From the NCBI GenBank assembly GCA_963930775.1, contig CAWVNT010000209.1:1-64000 (forward strand): a stretch of DNA of 64,000 bases, read 5' to 3'. The position numbers and the translations under genes were made by a program. Positions 29,059 through 41,000 of this stretch are shown piece after piece. The notes beneath the pieces were generated by a model. That model searched no databases. It saw nothing but the letters and a program-made list of their open reading frames with translations, and had not been told where the DNA came from. Origin of the DNA: Cliona cf. orientalis (lineage: Eukaryota > Porifera > Demospongiae > Clionaida > Clionaidae). Position 1 is the first letter of the stretch, and every line of letters begins with the position of its first letter.

Positions 29059-30043
29059 CCCATGGAACAGGAGGGACAGGGAGCTGAGGACCTGCAGGAG
29101 GTCATCACCCTGGATATGGAGGAGGAGGAAGAACTGGCAGGGGGGGAACAGTCTGTAGGTGGTGGTGGGACAGAGGAGAGGGTGGTGGGAACTGTGGCCA
29201 TTGTGGACCAGGGGTCCACAAGGACAGCTCCCACCAGCTCCATCCCAGAGGTACAGGGAGCTATTAATCACTCCCTCCGTGTATCTTTGGGATTGTCTCC
29301 TCCAGCCAGGGCCATTTTAATCTGCCCCCTTCCAGCCCTACCCGATCCACCCCCAGCTCCTCCTGCAGGGGCCACCCCACAATTCTCCAGACTTGCGAGG
29401 AGACTCCTGGAGCAGGAGCCTGCCCCATCACGTAAGCAACCTGCTAGGAGCTCCAGCAGGCCCACAGGGCCTGCCCTGCGCTCCCAGCAGGGAACTAGAC
29501 CCAAGGTCCCTCAGGCCCCTGTGCCAGCTCCCTCCACAGGGGAGAGGTGGCAGCTCCTAGCCCTGCCACAGGGGTACACCTTTGGCTCTGTTCCCCCTGG
29601 AGTCACTCTGGAGACCAGAACCCTTGCTGGTCTCCCCAAAAAGAGTGGCTACAGGTGGGAACAGAGGCAGCATCCCTATGCACCCTGGAGTCCCAACCAG
29701 GAGGAGCTCTGGAGAAGGTGAGTGGGCCACCCCAGAGATGTCCAACCTGGGAGCTAAGGACCCCAGGTTGCAGGGGAGAGCTGCTAGCATGAGGTGGCTG
29801 TGTCCAGCCCCCGGTTGCTCCAAGCTGTCTGCCAACTGCTTGGACTGCCGGGGGCACTACCAGTCCACCCATACCAGTCACCTCAGCTCCAAGTTGTGCT
29901 CCTGTGGCATTTCCTTTAATAATGGCTCCTTGTTGTCCACCCACTTGGACCTCAAACACAATATGGAGACCAAGTGGATGTCCAACAATCCCCCATTTGT
30001 GACCCTAAAATTTGTGGACCGGGTAGCAGCCCCCCTCCACTAG
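29059..30043 (+). CDS. Antisense zinc-finger gene of C1: last two coding exons
   Basis: Exon 29059-29717 (acceptor gagcag, donor GTGAGT) and exon 29767-30043 (acceptor ccccag), separated by a 49-bp intron, equal in length to the matching intron in C2. The first exon is acidic and then Pro-rich (ILICPLPALPDPPPAPPAG) with a conserved QGYTFGSVPPGVTL block. The second carries CPAPGCSKLSANCLDCRGHY, then LCSCGISFNNGS...HLDLKH, a Cys/His array that can form two zinc fingers. Both exons are open in C1. The upstream exons known from C2 are removed by the A1 insertion. It lies antisense to pol, downstream of integrase. Confidence 0.8.
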
Positions 30044-30612
30044 TTGAGCCCCTAGTACTTTAAATTTTAATGTTTCAGCTCCTCCCTCCCCCACCACATG
30101 TAAATATTGTACATTTGTAAATTTTTAAATAAAAACATGTGATAGAGTAGAAGGAGTTGGTGTCTTGTTTGCAGGTATGCACCGCAGTATGCACAGTACA
30201 TGTACGTCCTAATCCAAGGAGCTGAGCTCCTCTTTAACCGCATCACTTGACTTGGTTTCAATCGGGGCACCTTTCACACTGGTGAAAAGTGTCCCTTCAG
30301 GAAAGCAGACTAGACTATTCATTTTCAGTTACCCATCAGTGTACAACCTGGGAGGAGCTAGGAAACTTGGTTCTGTCCAGTCACTAAAAATTAAAAATTA
30401 TACCTATTTTGGCACAACTAGAGAGTCTGTGTTGCACAGGTCTATTGACCACACTACTCCCCCTAATTCTTAATTGAACCATTGAACAGACTTCACAAGT
30501 TGGAGCTAACTTAGAAATGTACCAGTTCCTAACTACAAAGTCTCCAGTTATTTACATCACCTGAAATAACATTGTAGGTTACTACACTGAAACAAATGTA
30601 GTTGTTTAAGAC
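30044..30612. other. Spacer between convergent antisense gene and pol
   Basis: AATAAA at about 30129 suits the zinc-finger gene. A short exon-like piece begins at 30175 (acceptor tttgcag, coding YAPQYAQYM as in C2 at 55358-55157) but soon meets a stop in C1. The piece is conserved between the copies, so it may be an alternative 3' exon. Confidence 0.5.
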
Positions 30613-33600
30613 TTACCACCAATGGAGCTCCTCCCACATGGAAGAGACCCATACAATTAGCCTACCAGTGTAACTCTTAGGTTTAGTCACTGTAGCTCCT
30701 CCTGGTTCTTGCAAACAGGAAGGAGGGTTGTTTAGACTACATTTGGAAAGAGATTGAGTGCCAACCAATACTGAAGGTGGACCTTGGCTCCTAGTCCAAG
30801 GCCTTGTAGACACACTAGTATCACCACCATCTTCCAGAATATTGTCAGGATCCTGTTCATCCTCAGAAGAATCTTCTTGATCTTCATGGATGGGGTCCTG
30901 TAAGGTTCCAGATTGGTTGCTATCTTCTGGTTCCTGAGAAGGAGCTGGGAGCTCCTCTTCAAAAATCCTTGTTCTAAGTGGTAGGAGGAGATTCCTATGA
31001 AGTACTCTGAGTCCACCAGTGCCATCTTCTCTTCTGACTCTGAAGACAAGGGGACTGCTGTGACAGGATTCCAGTACTTCATAAACCTGGTTCTCCCACC
31101 TATCTTGAATCTTGTGTTTTGCTTTAAATCCAAACTTTTTTACCAGAACCAAATCACCTGGTTCAATTTAGAGCTTCTGTCATCATACTTCTTTGCTTTC
31201 TCTGCTTGTTTCTCCATGTGCCTCTGAGCAAGTTTGTAGGACCATTGAAGTCTCCTCTCCAAGTCTTGGATGTACTTGGAGCTGCTAGTGGGACCATGCT
31301 CTGGCAGGTTGGTCCCTAGATTCAAGTCAACAGCTAATCTTGGTTTTCTTCCCATCATCAACCAATATGGACAGAAACCTGTAGAACTGTGGACTGTGCT
31401 GTTGTAAGCTGAAGAAAGGGTATTCAGATGTCTGGTCTTGACTTTCTGTTCCTGTTCCAGAGTCCTAATCATGTTGATGAGTGTTGCACTATTGCCATTA
31501 CCTTGAGGGTGGTAGCTGGTAGTCCTCAATTTGGTGATGTTGGCAACTTTACACAGGTCCTTGAATAACAAGCTCTCAAAATTGATCTGTGACAATCTTC
31601 TCTGGAAATCCATATTTACTGAAGAAATGATCATAGGCAGCCTGAGCTGTAGTCTGTGCTGTTTGATTGGTAGTCTTGATTGCTTGTGCAAATCTGGAGT
31701 AATGATCTGTGATGATGAGTATGTTAACACCATTGCCTGTTCTTCCATGCTCAATGGTGAGATAGTCCATGTGCACCAGCTCCATGGGGGCATCAGCATG
31801 ATATGGTTGAAGAGGAGCTAGCTGTTGTCTTCCTTTGGCCATCTGGCATCTTCTACAGGAACTAACATAATCTTTGGCTTCTTCCATCAAATGGGGCCAA
31901 TAGAATCTATCCCTGAGGAGATCCAGTGTTCTGTCTATACCAAAGTGTCCAACATTGTCATGGCATCCCTCCAGAGCTTCCTTCCTAGATGGCTTAGGTA
32001 GGCACAGTTGCATATTATTTCTATCAGGCCTTTGACTGGTGTCTATGTATCTGTACAGGATTCCATTCCTCAATCTGAGTCTTTGCCTTTGATGTAGGTA
32101 AGCTCTAAGTTCAGGGTCATCTCTGGAAGTAGGTCTTCTTTGCGATAGAGTCCTGTTGCCAATCATCTTCTTGATGGCAGAAATAGCAGGATCCAGAGCC
32201 TGAGCTTTTCTCCATTCTGGGATTCCCATTTTAGAAGGAGCTAGGTTCTGTTGTACATCCTCAGTGACTCTGGCAACAAGGATAGGCTTCCCACAAGAAC
32301 TTTGGTTGCTCTAAGCATCTCTTGAGAATGGCTTGAACTTCTTCATTGTCTATGTGCTCTGAGCAGGTCAATCTAGATAAGGCATCAGCATCAATATTGG
32401 TCCTTCCTGGCTTATAGTGAAGCGTGAAGTTCATTGGTGCTATTGCACTCACCCATCTCTGTCCACAGGCATCAAGCTTGGCAGTTGTCAAAATGTAGGT
32501 GAGGGGGTTGTTGTCAGTGTAGACTGCAAATGAGTTCCCATAGAGATACTCATAGAACTGGTCAGTGAGGGCCCACTTTGAGGCTAAGAACTCCAATTTG
32601 TGGGCTGGGTATCTAGATTCACTCTGAGACAGGGTTCTGCTAGCATAGGCTATCACTCTTTTCTTTCCTTCTTGGGTTTGATACAACACAGCTCCAAGTC
32701 CAATACCTCTGGCATCTATGTGAAGCTCAAAGGGCAAGGAGAAGTCTGCATAAGCCAAGATAGGTATGTTTGTACATCTTTCAATAAGGGTCTGAAAAGC
32801 CTCTTCAGCTCCTTGTGACCATTCCACAGGGTTGGTTCTCCTCTTAGCATTGTCTCCTGAGATCAAATTGTACAAGGGTCTGGCAATCTTAGAGTAATCT
32901 TTGATGAATTTTCTGTAGTAGTTCACAAAACCCAAAAATCTTCTCACTGTGTGGACATTGTGTGGTCTAGGCCACTTCTTTATTGCCTCTATCTTCTTAG
33001 GGTCTGTTCTAACTCCTTCCTCAGAAACAACATGTCCTAGATAGGAAATAGACTGCTTGAAAAGTTCACACTTGCTGGGTTTCAGCTTCAAACCTGCTTT
33101 CTTTAGTTTCTGGAAAACTCCATCTAGTCTCGTCAAGTGTTCTTCCACTGTAGGGGCATACACCACTACATCATCCAGGTAGATTATGCACCAGTTCAAG
33201 TTGAGGTCTCCCAAACAGCTTTCCATCAGCCTCTGGAAAGTAGCAGGGGCATTGGTAGCTCCAAAAGGCATTCTGGTGCACTGAAAGAATCCTAGAGGGC
33301 CCAAGGTGAAGGCTGTATACTGCTTGCTGTCTTCTTCTATCTCTACTTGTCAATATCCAGACTTCAAATCCAAAGATCAGAAGACACAGGATCCTTTTAG
33401 CCTTTCTAGAGTTTCATCAATCCCTGGGAGGCTGTATGCATCCTTCACTGTCCTGGCATTTAGCTTTCTCAGGTCTATGCAGAATTTCAGCTCTCCATTT
33501 TTGTTCTTTACAAGTACTACTGCACTACACCAGGAGCTGTCAGATGGTCTGATAGCTCCTAGGTCCAACATTTCTTGGAGATGTTTCCTTACAGCTTTAT

Positions 33601-35275
33601 ACTGACTGGGTGGTATTCTTCTGTATCTCTCCTTAAAAGGAACAGGATCTGTAACCTTGATTTTGTATTTGACTTTATCAGTTTTCCCTAAGTCTAAATC
33701 ATTCTTGGAGAAAATGGTGTGGAATTTCTTCACCAGCTCCTTGGCTTTTAGGATATCTTCTGGAGTCATAAAGTCCTTAGGTTCATTCAATCCTAATTCA
33801 TCAAAGAGCTTCTCCAGGTCTTCTGAGCCAGGGAGAGCTGGATCCTCAGGTTCAGCTCCAAGCTCTGGTTTACAAATGGGTGGAACTACATTACAGGGAG
33901 CTACTCCCCCAATGGTAGTTTTAGTTGGCATCTTGATAGTCTTGGCAGATAAGTTCCTCAGAAGGACTTTAACCCTGGTGTTGTGTGGCATCATTTCAGA
34001 CTTGGTGTTGACACTCATCACTTGTCCTCTCATCAGAAGATCTTCTGCTTCTGTACACACAACAACTCTCTTGGAATGTCCTCTGACTTGAGTATATCCC
34101 CATACTTCCTTCTGTTCAAAGGGTTTCAACTCCTCCTCTTTCCTGAGTTTCACTGGTCCCTTCACTCTTTCTAGTTGGAAGTCATCTTTGGAATCTTGAT
34201 TCTTCTGTTGCACTGCACAGGACATCAAGGTTCCTACATAAGTTTGTCTCCATGTTTCATCCAGGTGTCTAATATCTCCAGGCTTCAAGGTTTCAGTTAC
34301 AGCAGCTATGACTCTAGTTCCAATCTGTAGAGGTACTCTAGAAGCATAGTCTGTAGGGTCTGAAATCACTAACATCACAACTTCTTCAGAATAGCTGGGT
34401 ATGTTTGGAAATTCCAAGGTAGCCACTGCATAACCTAGATAGGGTATGTTGGCTCCTCCAGTTGCTGAGACTGAGATCAATCCATCAATGGAGTGCACTT
34501 CCAAGCCTAGGTTGGCACAGAACTCTGCATTTACTATTGTAACAGTAGCTCCTGTGTCCACCAAGCAAGTAGTGAGAACCCCATTAACTGTTACTGTTGC
34601 TTCATTGGCTCTGCCAAACATTCTGACAACTGGATCTGGGTTGTAATACTGTGGTTTGGTTGGCAGCTTGCTCTTCTTGGTGCCTTTCTTTCCAATAGCT
34701 GGGGTAGGCTTCAGCTCCTCTTGAGTGGCAGAGGAATCATCTCCTTCCATGTCCATTGGCTCTGAGCTCCTAGTGGGCATGGGAGCTGCTTTCCTCCTCC
34801 TCTGAGTCCTTTGAGGGCAGATCCTCCTCCAGTGTCCTGGTTCACCACAGAAGTAGCAAGTGTAGCCTCCTTTCCATTTCTTGCTAGAAGGTGGAGCTGG
34901 GTCATCTCTCTGCTCTATCTGATCTTTAATCTCCTTCAGGGTCTTGAACACATCCTTCATCTGTGGGTCATCTCTAGCTCCTCTTGCAACCACTTCAGCC
35001 TTTGGGCAGTATTCTGCTTCCAATTGTCTGGCTCTCTTGATGAGGACTACATATGGCACACTTCTATCTTCATATGATGGAGTTAATCTTTGATGAATCT
35101 CTTTTCTTAAACCTTGATAGAATCTTTCTCTGAGATGTTGAGTCTTGTCCACCATTGACAATTCCTTTGAATAGTTATCTCTTAACAATGCAAAAGCTTT
35201 TTCCAATCTCACCACATAATCAGTAACAGATTCAGTAGTTAGTTGAAACACATTCATGGGTGTTAGTTCATGCAC
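30613..35275 (-). pseudogene. Gag C-terminus and Pol of C1 (protease, RT, RNase H, integrase), frameshifted
   Basis: Open blocks on the minus strand: 35275-33377 (gag end, zinc knuckle CYFCGEPGHWRRIC, protease LVDTGATVTIV, RT start), 33304-32261 (RT with IIYLDDVVVY; RNase H start FELHIDARG), 32229-31576 (integrase HHCC with CRRCQMAK and first Asp in MDYLTIEHG), 31799-31140 (rest of integrase) and 31152-30613 (C-terminus RVLHRNLLLPL and acidic tail). At least four frame breaks separate them. Copy C2 retains most of the same protein in one frame, so the breaks are recent decay. Replication is impossible from this copy. Confidence 0.88.
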
Positions 35276-35322
35276 TGGGCCACAATTTGGGTAGGGAGTG
35301 GGGAAATAACTACTAGCTCCTC
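35252..35322. repeat. 71-bp LTR fragment inside gag of C1
   Basis: The segment matches LTR positions 36826-36896 with three differences by eye, in the same orientation. It interrupts gag between DELMREF and VFQLTTESV and introduces stops. It looks like template switching or repair that copied LTR sequence. Confidence 0.8.
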
Positions 35323-35970
35323 AAGAACTCTCTCATTAGTTCATCAAAAGAGAATACACCATATGCCAACTTCAAACTAGACACAATTTTGTCTATAGGA
35401 GCACCTACACCTAAGTTTCTAATGAGGCTTGCAGCTGGTTCTCTGACAGATCTTTGAATCCAACAATGAAGAGCAGAGGAGGAGCTAGTGAGCTGAGCTC
35501 CTTCTACTGCAGCTAACAATTGACCAAAAGCAACTTCATCATAACCTGGGGTAGTTTTACCACTGAAAAAGGGCAATTGTAGGGCCAAATCACCCTCTTT
35601 TATTTGTTAATAACCCTGAGATTTTATAGGAGACTTTAAGGATCCCTGAACACCAAAACTCTGAAGTTCTTTACCTGATGGCCTTACACATTTTAGATGG
35701 ACAGGTTTGCCCATCCAGTTGGCTTGACACTCCAACTGAACCTTAACCCTGTTGATATTGATCAACTCCTTGGCCAAACACTAGTAGGATGTCATTACCA
35801 TTAGAATGAAGAATCTTCTCTGGCAGCTCCCCTGTAATTCCCATCACTACCTTACCAACTAAGTCTGCTTCAAACAAAGTTGCTGGGAGCTGATGTGAAT
35901 CACCATACAACACACTCATAACCAGACATTGCCTTAAGGGCACACACACACTGTGCAGAGTATTAGGCAT
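35313..35970 (-). pseudogene. Gag N-terminal region of C1, broken
   Basis: Two open blocks, 35970-35743 and 35588-35313. The second (FFSGKTTPGYDEVAFGQLL, SVREPAASLIRNLG, FDELMREF) has the helical composition and position of a Ty3 capsid. Their junction and the next block are disrupted. Confidence 0.6.
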
Positions 35971-36713
35971 TTTAACACATTTACAGAGGAATATGGATAA
36001 GGAAGAATAAAACTTGGAAACTAGTTTTATGGAACAAGGAAATAAGTTAAAGAGTTGCAGGAACTTCTCTTACCACAATAACCAACACTTTAAATCTTTC
36101 TTGCTTTTAGAAACTTCAATGTTGTTCTCAGCTCCTCCTATGTAACCTTAAGGGTATACAAGGAGCTGTACCTTAAACCTTGTTTAAGAAGTACCAATAG
36201 AGATTAAATACACTACTTAGTACAATGGTGCACACTTTTAGGTGATACTGTAATCTGTGTCTAGAATTACAGTACAGAACAACAATTCCTTTGCAGGATC
36301 AGGGTTTCCTACTTTAATAGTCCATGGCTCCCAGTGGGAGTCTAACAAACTAATTTCAAATTAGCTTTACTTAACTTGATTCCTTACACAAGGAGCTTAC
36401 TATTCCAATGGTCTGTGAGGTCACCATTCACTGGAACCAGTGTCTATTGCACTGCAGGATACTCAGTGTCTATTTCACACTGCAGGATACAATAATGTTA
36501 AAGCACAATCTTCTAGCTCCTTTAGTTCATGTAGATAGAGTCCAGAAGGATCCACTGCAACACAGTTCCTTGGAGTGAGGATCAGCTCCTAGTAGTATGC
36601 ACTCACATGGCTAAGATCTAGTTTAGCTCCTTGAGCTCCCACGGCAGCAGACGTCTTGTAGCTCCATCAAGGAAGGTGCTGGATTGCTCTGTTCACCACT
36701 CTTTACCAATGTG
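35971..36713. other. 5' leader of C1
   Basis: Non-coding between the primer site and gag. AGCTCC occurs six times within 36515-36772 alone (36515, 36584, 36625, 36634, 36660 and 36767, the last inside the LTR end). This is a likely packaging leader. Confidence 0.6.
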
Positions 36714-36731
36714 GCCCCACATTGGGTGCCA
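36714..36731 (-). other. Primer binding site of C1, tRNA-Lys type
   Basis: Five bases after the LTR end the minus strand reads TGGCACCCAATGTGGGGC. It differs from the complement of tRNA-Lys(CUU) only by CG-to-CA and CG-to-TG changes, as expected if methylated CpGs decayed. Confidence 0.7.
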
Positions 36732-36736
36732 AAGTC

Positions 36737-37784
36737 TGTCACCAACTATTACTTTACAGTCAATTCAGCTCCTTGGTTAGCAGTCAGGGCATGCAGTCTT
36801 TCATCTCCAGGGGGTGACAGCAGTTATTCATGGGTGTTAGTTTGTGCACTGGGCCACAATTTGGGTAGGGAGTGGGGAAATAACTACTAGTTCCTCCTGT
36901 GAGGAGTGCAGAGTGCAAGGAAATACACCAGACTTCATATTTACACACTTTATTGAACTCTTCTGTGATGTTACAGGTAGAGCTCCCAGAGACTGGGAGC
37001 TGGAATCAGCAATCATGGCTATTCAGCAAACTACACTTATAGTTGTACTAAAATAAAACCCTGCAATACAATTACAATCATTTAATAACCATTAACAATA
37101 TTGCAATGTAATGAATTGCAGTTTAAATAGCATGGAATTAATCTAGAGTGGGCTCAGCCCCTGGCTGGTGGTCAGAATATCACCAAAGAGCTCAGAATGG
37201 CCAGATCTGCGTGATCTGTGCATCCTGAGCTCCTCCAGGCCAGTGGGAGCTGAAGTCCCTCAATACCTGAGAAGCTCCATAGCATGGGGTGGAGTGAATA
37301 GTCTGGCATCCAGCCTGCCTTTCCTGAGGGCCAATAGGCATGCAGGGTATTTATAGGCAGGTGGTAGCACACAGAAATTCATACACCCCAAAAAGTAGTT
37401 TCCCATTTAGGTAGGAGCTAGAAAATACTTTTCAGCTCCATCCTAGATGTTGGAACACACTAACTTGGTTTGGAATAAGTTTCCAAGTGATAGGAAGGGT
37501 TATAACTATTGCAGACAGTACTGGGAGCTGGGTGTAGGGATACAATACTCTGTCTAGACATTACATCATTGCTCTTAATGCTGATTGGTTGACTCAGAGA
37601 TCACCCCATATCACGTGCTCATCACATGCACACCAGTTCCTGATTGGCTAGAAATAACCATCATGAGTGTTCACAATGAGCTGAGCGAGCTAAGTGCATC
37701 TGTACCCACTTCTAGCACAATCTACCACTTTGCGCGATAAGTACACACTGTTTCACTGAGCTCCTCAAGCTCCAACTTGTGACA
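36737..37784 (-). mobile_element. 5' LTR of C1 (1048 bp)
   Basis: On the minus strand it starts TGTCACAAGTTGG and ends AGTTGGTGACA, with TGTCA...TGACA inverted ends. TATAAATA (plus strand tatttatagg, about 37348) and AATAAA are shared with the C2 LTR. It contains the unoccupied target (cagtgtgtacttatcgcgc in reverse) of the pogo-like insertion in C2. Confidence 0.93.
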
Positions 37785-39102
37785 GTTAAATACAACCTGT
37801 TACACTACCGAAAACTTGCTTCAGTTAATATGCTTTCTACCGAAAATTTGTTTCAGTTTACATGCTTTTTATTTTTACTTTTAATATGGGTTTAGCATGA
37901 GTAATATGAACATCATGCCTGCAGAAGGAATAACCAGTATCACTTGTGGAGGCAATTTGGGTCAGCGCTTATGAAAATCTGTGAGCTTGTAAAAGAATGA
38001 CACACATTTAGAGTGAAAGACATAACTTCTTATCTTGAATACTGGTACTTTGATACTCGTCAAACAAGTAAATTTTACCCTCATTTACTTTCCTACTTAC
38101 GACACCATTTTTTCCTGATTCGGATAACGAAGATTCAGTACCATCACAAATTGAAAATATATTTAACCATTACAAAAAACTACTCCTTCCATGTCCGTAA
38201 ACCCTTAAATTTGTTAAACACAATGTCCTAACCCATGTGAAACCAGTATAATAGCTAGCAATGACCCACCCAGTGCAATGGCAGATCCTCTGGGTCCAAA
38301 TTCTTTCATTTTCATTTTCATGCAGTTTTCGGGGAAATTTAGACCAAATGATAGGTTGGCGCTATCTCCTCTGGGAAATCCACTCATAGGGAGCTATCAA
38401 GTGAGTGCTGGTTGTTAAAAAGACAGACAGACATACCCAGCATTGGCAGATCTAAGGGTCCAAATTATTTCATTTTCATGAAGTTTTTGGGAGAATTTTG
38501 ACCAAATAATAGGTTGGTGGCCCCACCTTGACAATTGGCACCCCCTCCTCCTGGAAATCATTGATCCACCATTGCCCAGCTGAAGTTACTACTGATATAC
38601 GAATGCATATGAATGGATACATAAAGTATTCCCAAACTGAAACAATTTGTTTCACTTTGGGTACAACTTTTTCGCTGTTTCATTTTGGGGACACTTTCAG
38701 TTTTGTTGGTTGAAAATTAACACTCCTTATTTTGATTATTATCATTGTTCACAAATGATTGAAGTTATATTTAATTTACACCTCTGTGTGTTTCCTCTTT
38801 AAAAATTATTAAAGAATTAAATATCATTCATGTGAGTTTTTGTAAAAGCTTGGAAACATTTTTAAATTTTTCAAGCGAAAAATGTAAAAATAAGCCTATT
38901 TTTCACCTACAGTTTTGAAACACAAATTTTATTTTCAATACTTTAATGTTTTTTTTTGATATTACCACACAAGTACTGTAAAAACACAACTTTTACTTTG
39001 AACACATTTATGTTTTTGGAATAGACCTCGTGAAATGTTTCAGTTTGTGGCAAGCTATTATAATCACGCAGGATGGACATGATTCCAGTGGTGTCAGCAG
39101 AT
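37785..39102. other. AT-rich flanking DNA
   Basis: No gene. It contains a tandem 35-bp duplication at about 37806-37870 (taccgaaaa...cagtt type) and two copies of the dispersed repeat at 38285-38400 and 38440-38580. Confidence 0.5.
38285..38580 (+). repeat. Two tandem copies of the dispersed repeat
   Basis: Two neighbouring copies with ggcagatc, tttcattttcatg and gaccaaat-ataggttgg blocks; they correspond to 25040-25205 in reverse. Confidence 0.55.
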
Positions 39103-39517
39103 TAAAAATCAGACCATTATTAAGGAAGTTATGGCCAAAATGTTTCAAGTGAAAAATTACAGGTAAAAGTATTTCAAGGTACAATGCTGACAATGGTAAG
39201 AAGGCTGGAGTGAACAACCTGTGATTTTTCACTTGAAATTATTTTGTCCATAACTTCCTTAATAATGGTCCAATTTTCAATCTGTTTGCACTGTTGGAAT
39301 TGTCTCAATACCTTCTGTACAAATTACAGCCTTATGCCAAATTTTACAGAGTCTAAAACCTAGTGTATACCTTTTAAGTTATTCAAGTTCTACACTAGGT
39401 TATAGAGTGTGCAAAAATGGCTGGGAGGGCTATGAATTAGATAGATAAAACTGAGACAATTTCAGTGGTGTAGCAGATTGAAAATTGGACCATTATTAAG
39501 GAAGTTATGGGCAAAAT
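39103..39517. repeat. Inverted-repeat element, interrupted second unit
   Basis: The arm gaccattattaaggaagtta (39112) recurs inverted at about 39250-39275 and direct at 39488. The second unit stops at 39517 and resumes at 43997-44200, because a Penelope-like element inserted there. It is probably a non-autonomous DNA element or foldback repeat. Confidence 0.75.
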
Positions 39518-39999
39518 CAATGTACAGTGACAGCCACAACAGATCTTGGTCTTCTTCTTTCTATAATTTACACGGGGCAATGCCTCAATTGGATCTGAGT
39601 AGATACAGGTATTCTGAGAGAATTTAAAATCAGTAGTCAGTGAGAATACCAAACAAAGAAGGAATTGCACAAATATTCATTTATTGGGTCTAGTCTACAT
39701 GTTTCACGTTGGTTTGCTTCTTCAGGACTAAAAAATTTACTCTGTTTTCTCCTTTTATAGTTTAAACTATGCAAATTAGGCTTTTGAAACTGTGTAAATT
39801 TAGAAATTGGTGCCAATGATAGATTTAGTTGAAACTATGCAAATGAGGTTTGTCCAGAATGGGGTTTATAATTTTGACTTTAAAATTTGTTGAAAGTATG
39901 CAAATTAGCTAAGTTGATTCTTTCATAGTTTAAACTATTGTAGATTTAACTATTTTCAAGTAATTAAGATAAAATAGAGTTCTTTTGCTTCTTCTTTCT

Positions 40000-40752
40000 T
40001 CAGATTTGGTGATTGTCTATCAGATAATCCAGAAAATTGAGGGTATCTTCTGCTTGTGGTAGTTCATCATTTAGATCTAGTTGAGGTAGATCTGCACACA
40101 GTTCTGTACTTGCTTGGGTTGTAGGTACATCTTTTATTGGAATTTCAAAGAGTTCAAGTAGTTCTCTTGTAGAATTGTCTATTTCATTCAATTCAATGGT
40201 CTCTGAGGTGGGGATATCAGTTTGTGTAGATTCTGTGAAATTTGGCTCTTTTTCATCAATTAGGTCTAACCAGGATATGATTGGCTCTGATCTGGGGTCT
40301 GCTTGCACTGTAGTTTCTTCAAGTGGAATAATAGCTGGATCTGTTCTTAGATTGGACTTTTCAACTGGCTTTCTCATTCTTTTAGTTCTTCTTTTGGTAC
40401 CTGAGAAATTGTCTTTTTTGTATAGTCTAGTTTTGTATGGGCACTTGGCTTCTTTCTTCTCTCTGTGATTTGAGATTACTTCAGAAATAGTCTTAAGAGG
40501 TGGCATCTCACTCTTCTCTCCTTTTTGTAGATTTCTGCAATTTATCTGGTGTAATACTGTCTTGAAGTGTTGGTTTAACAGTTCTTCTTTGGAGAAATAT
40601 TTACAGCAGGTCCAACATTGTAGGGCACTTGGAGCATCTAATTCATGTTTTCTGTTGATGTGGTTCATTAATCCAGTCTTACTTTGGCAAATATAGTCAC
40701 AATACATACAATTGTGTGTTTCTTTTGTAGATACTGCACTCGGATTCTCCAT
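40000..40752 (-). CDS. C2H2 zinc-finger protein encoded within the Penelope-like element
   Basis: An intact 250-aa frame. Two fingers lie at residues about 15-75: CMYCDYICQSKTGLMNHINRKH and CWTCCKYFSKEELLNQHFKTVLH (C-x2-C...H-x3/4-H). A basic segment (TRLYKKDNFSGTKRRTKRMRK) that could be a nuclear signal follows, then an acidic C-terminal half rich in Glu/Asp. It lies about 250 bp after the RT-endonuclease stop and inside the target duplication, so it belongs to the element. Penelope-like elements normally encode one RT-endonuclease protein; a separate zinc-finger frame is unusual. Confidence 0.75.
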   Translation of the reverse strand: MENPSAVSTKETHNCMYCDYICQSKTGLMNHINRKHELDAPSALQCWTCCKYFSKEELLNQHFKTVLHQINCRNLQKGEKSEMPPLKTISEVISNHREKKEAKCPYKTRLYKKDNFSGTKRRTKRMRKPVEKSNLRTDPAIIPLEETTVQADPRSEPIISWLDLIDEKEPNFTESTQTDIPTSETIELNEIDNSTRELLELFEIPIKDVPTTQASTELCADLPQLDLNDELPQAEDTLNFLDYLIDNHQI

Positions 40753-41000
40753 TTTCTTCTTAAATTTGCTAATTTCACTGTATTTGTTGAAGTTCTCTTG
40801 TAGAAATTGATTTTCTGGTCCTCTTGGTTACTGTTGCTAGGGAGATCTTGTGATGTCATAACATAACGTTATAAAGATGTTGTGGTTCTCAATGAATGTG
40901 GAGCTGTAGTACAACTGGTATTTCTTGTGAATGGGACTGCTCATTGCTTGTTTTAGTGATAAAAAGTCCAATTTTTGTAGATTCTGGATATCTGGAGGTT

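Larger units (their letters stand above)
29029..37784 (-). mobile_element. Family C Ty3/Gypsy-like element, copy C1
   Basis: The 5' LTR (37784-36737), tRNA-Lys type primer site, gag, pol and 3' accessory region all read on the minus strand, with a zinc-finger gene on the plus strand. The 3' end is cut at 29028 by the A1 insertion. Gag-pol is broken by several frameshifts and by an LTR-derived patch. The hexamer GGAGCT/AGCTCC is extremely frequent throughout. Confidence 0.88.

Noticed and set aside
37172-37372. Short frames inside the C LTRs (37172, 63154 and others)
   Set aside because: Conserved only because the LTRs are copies; no start context or coding pattern.
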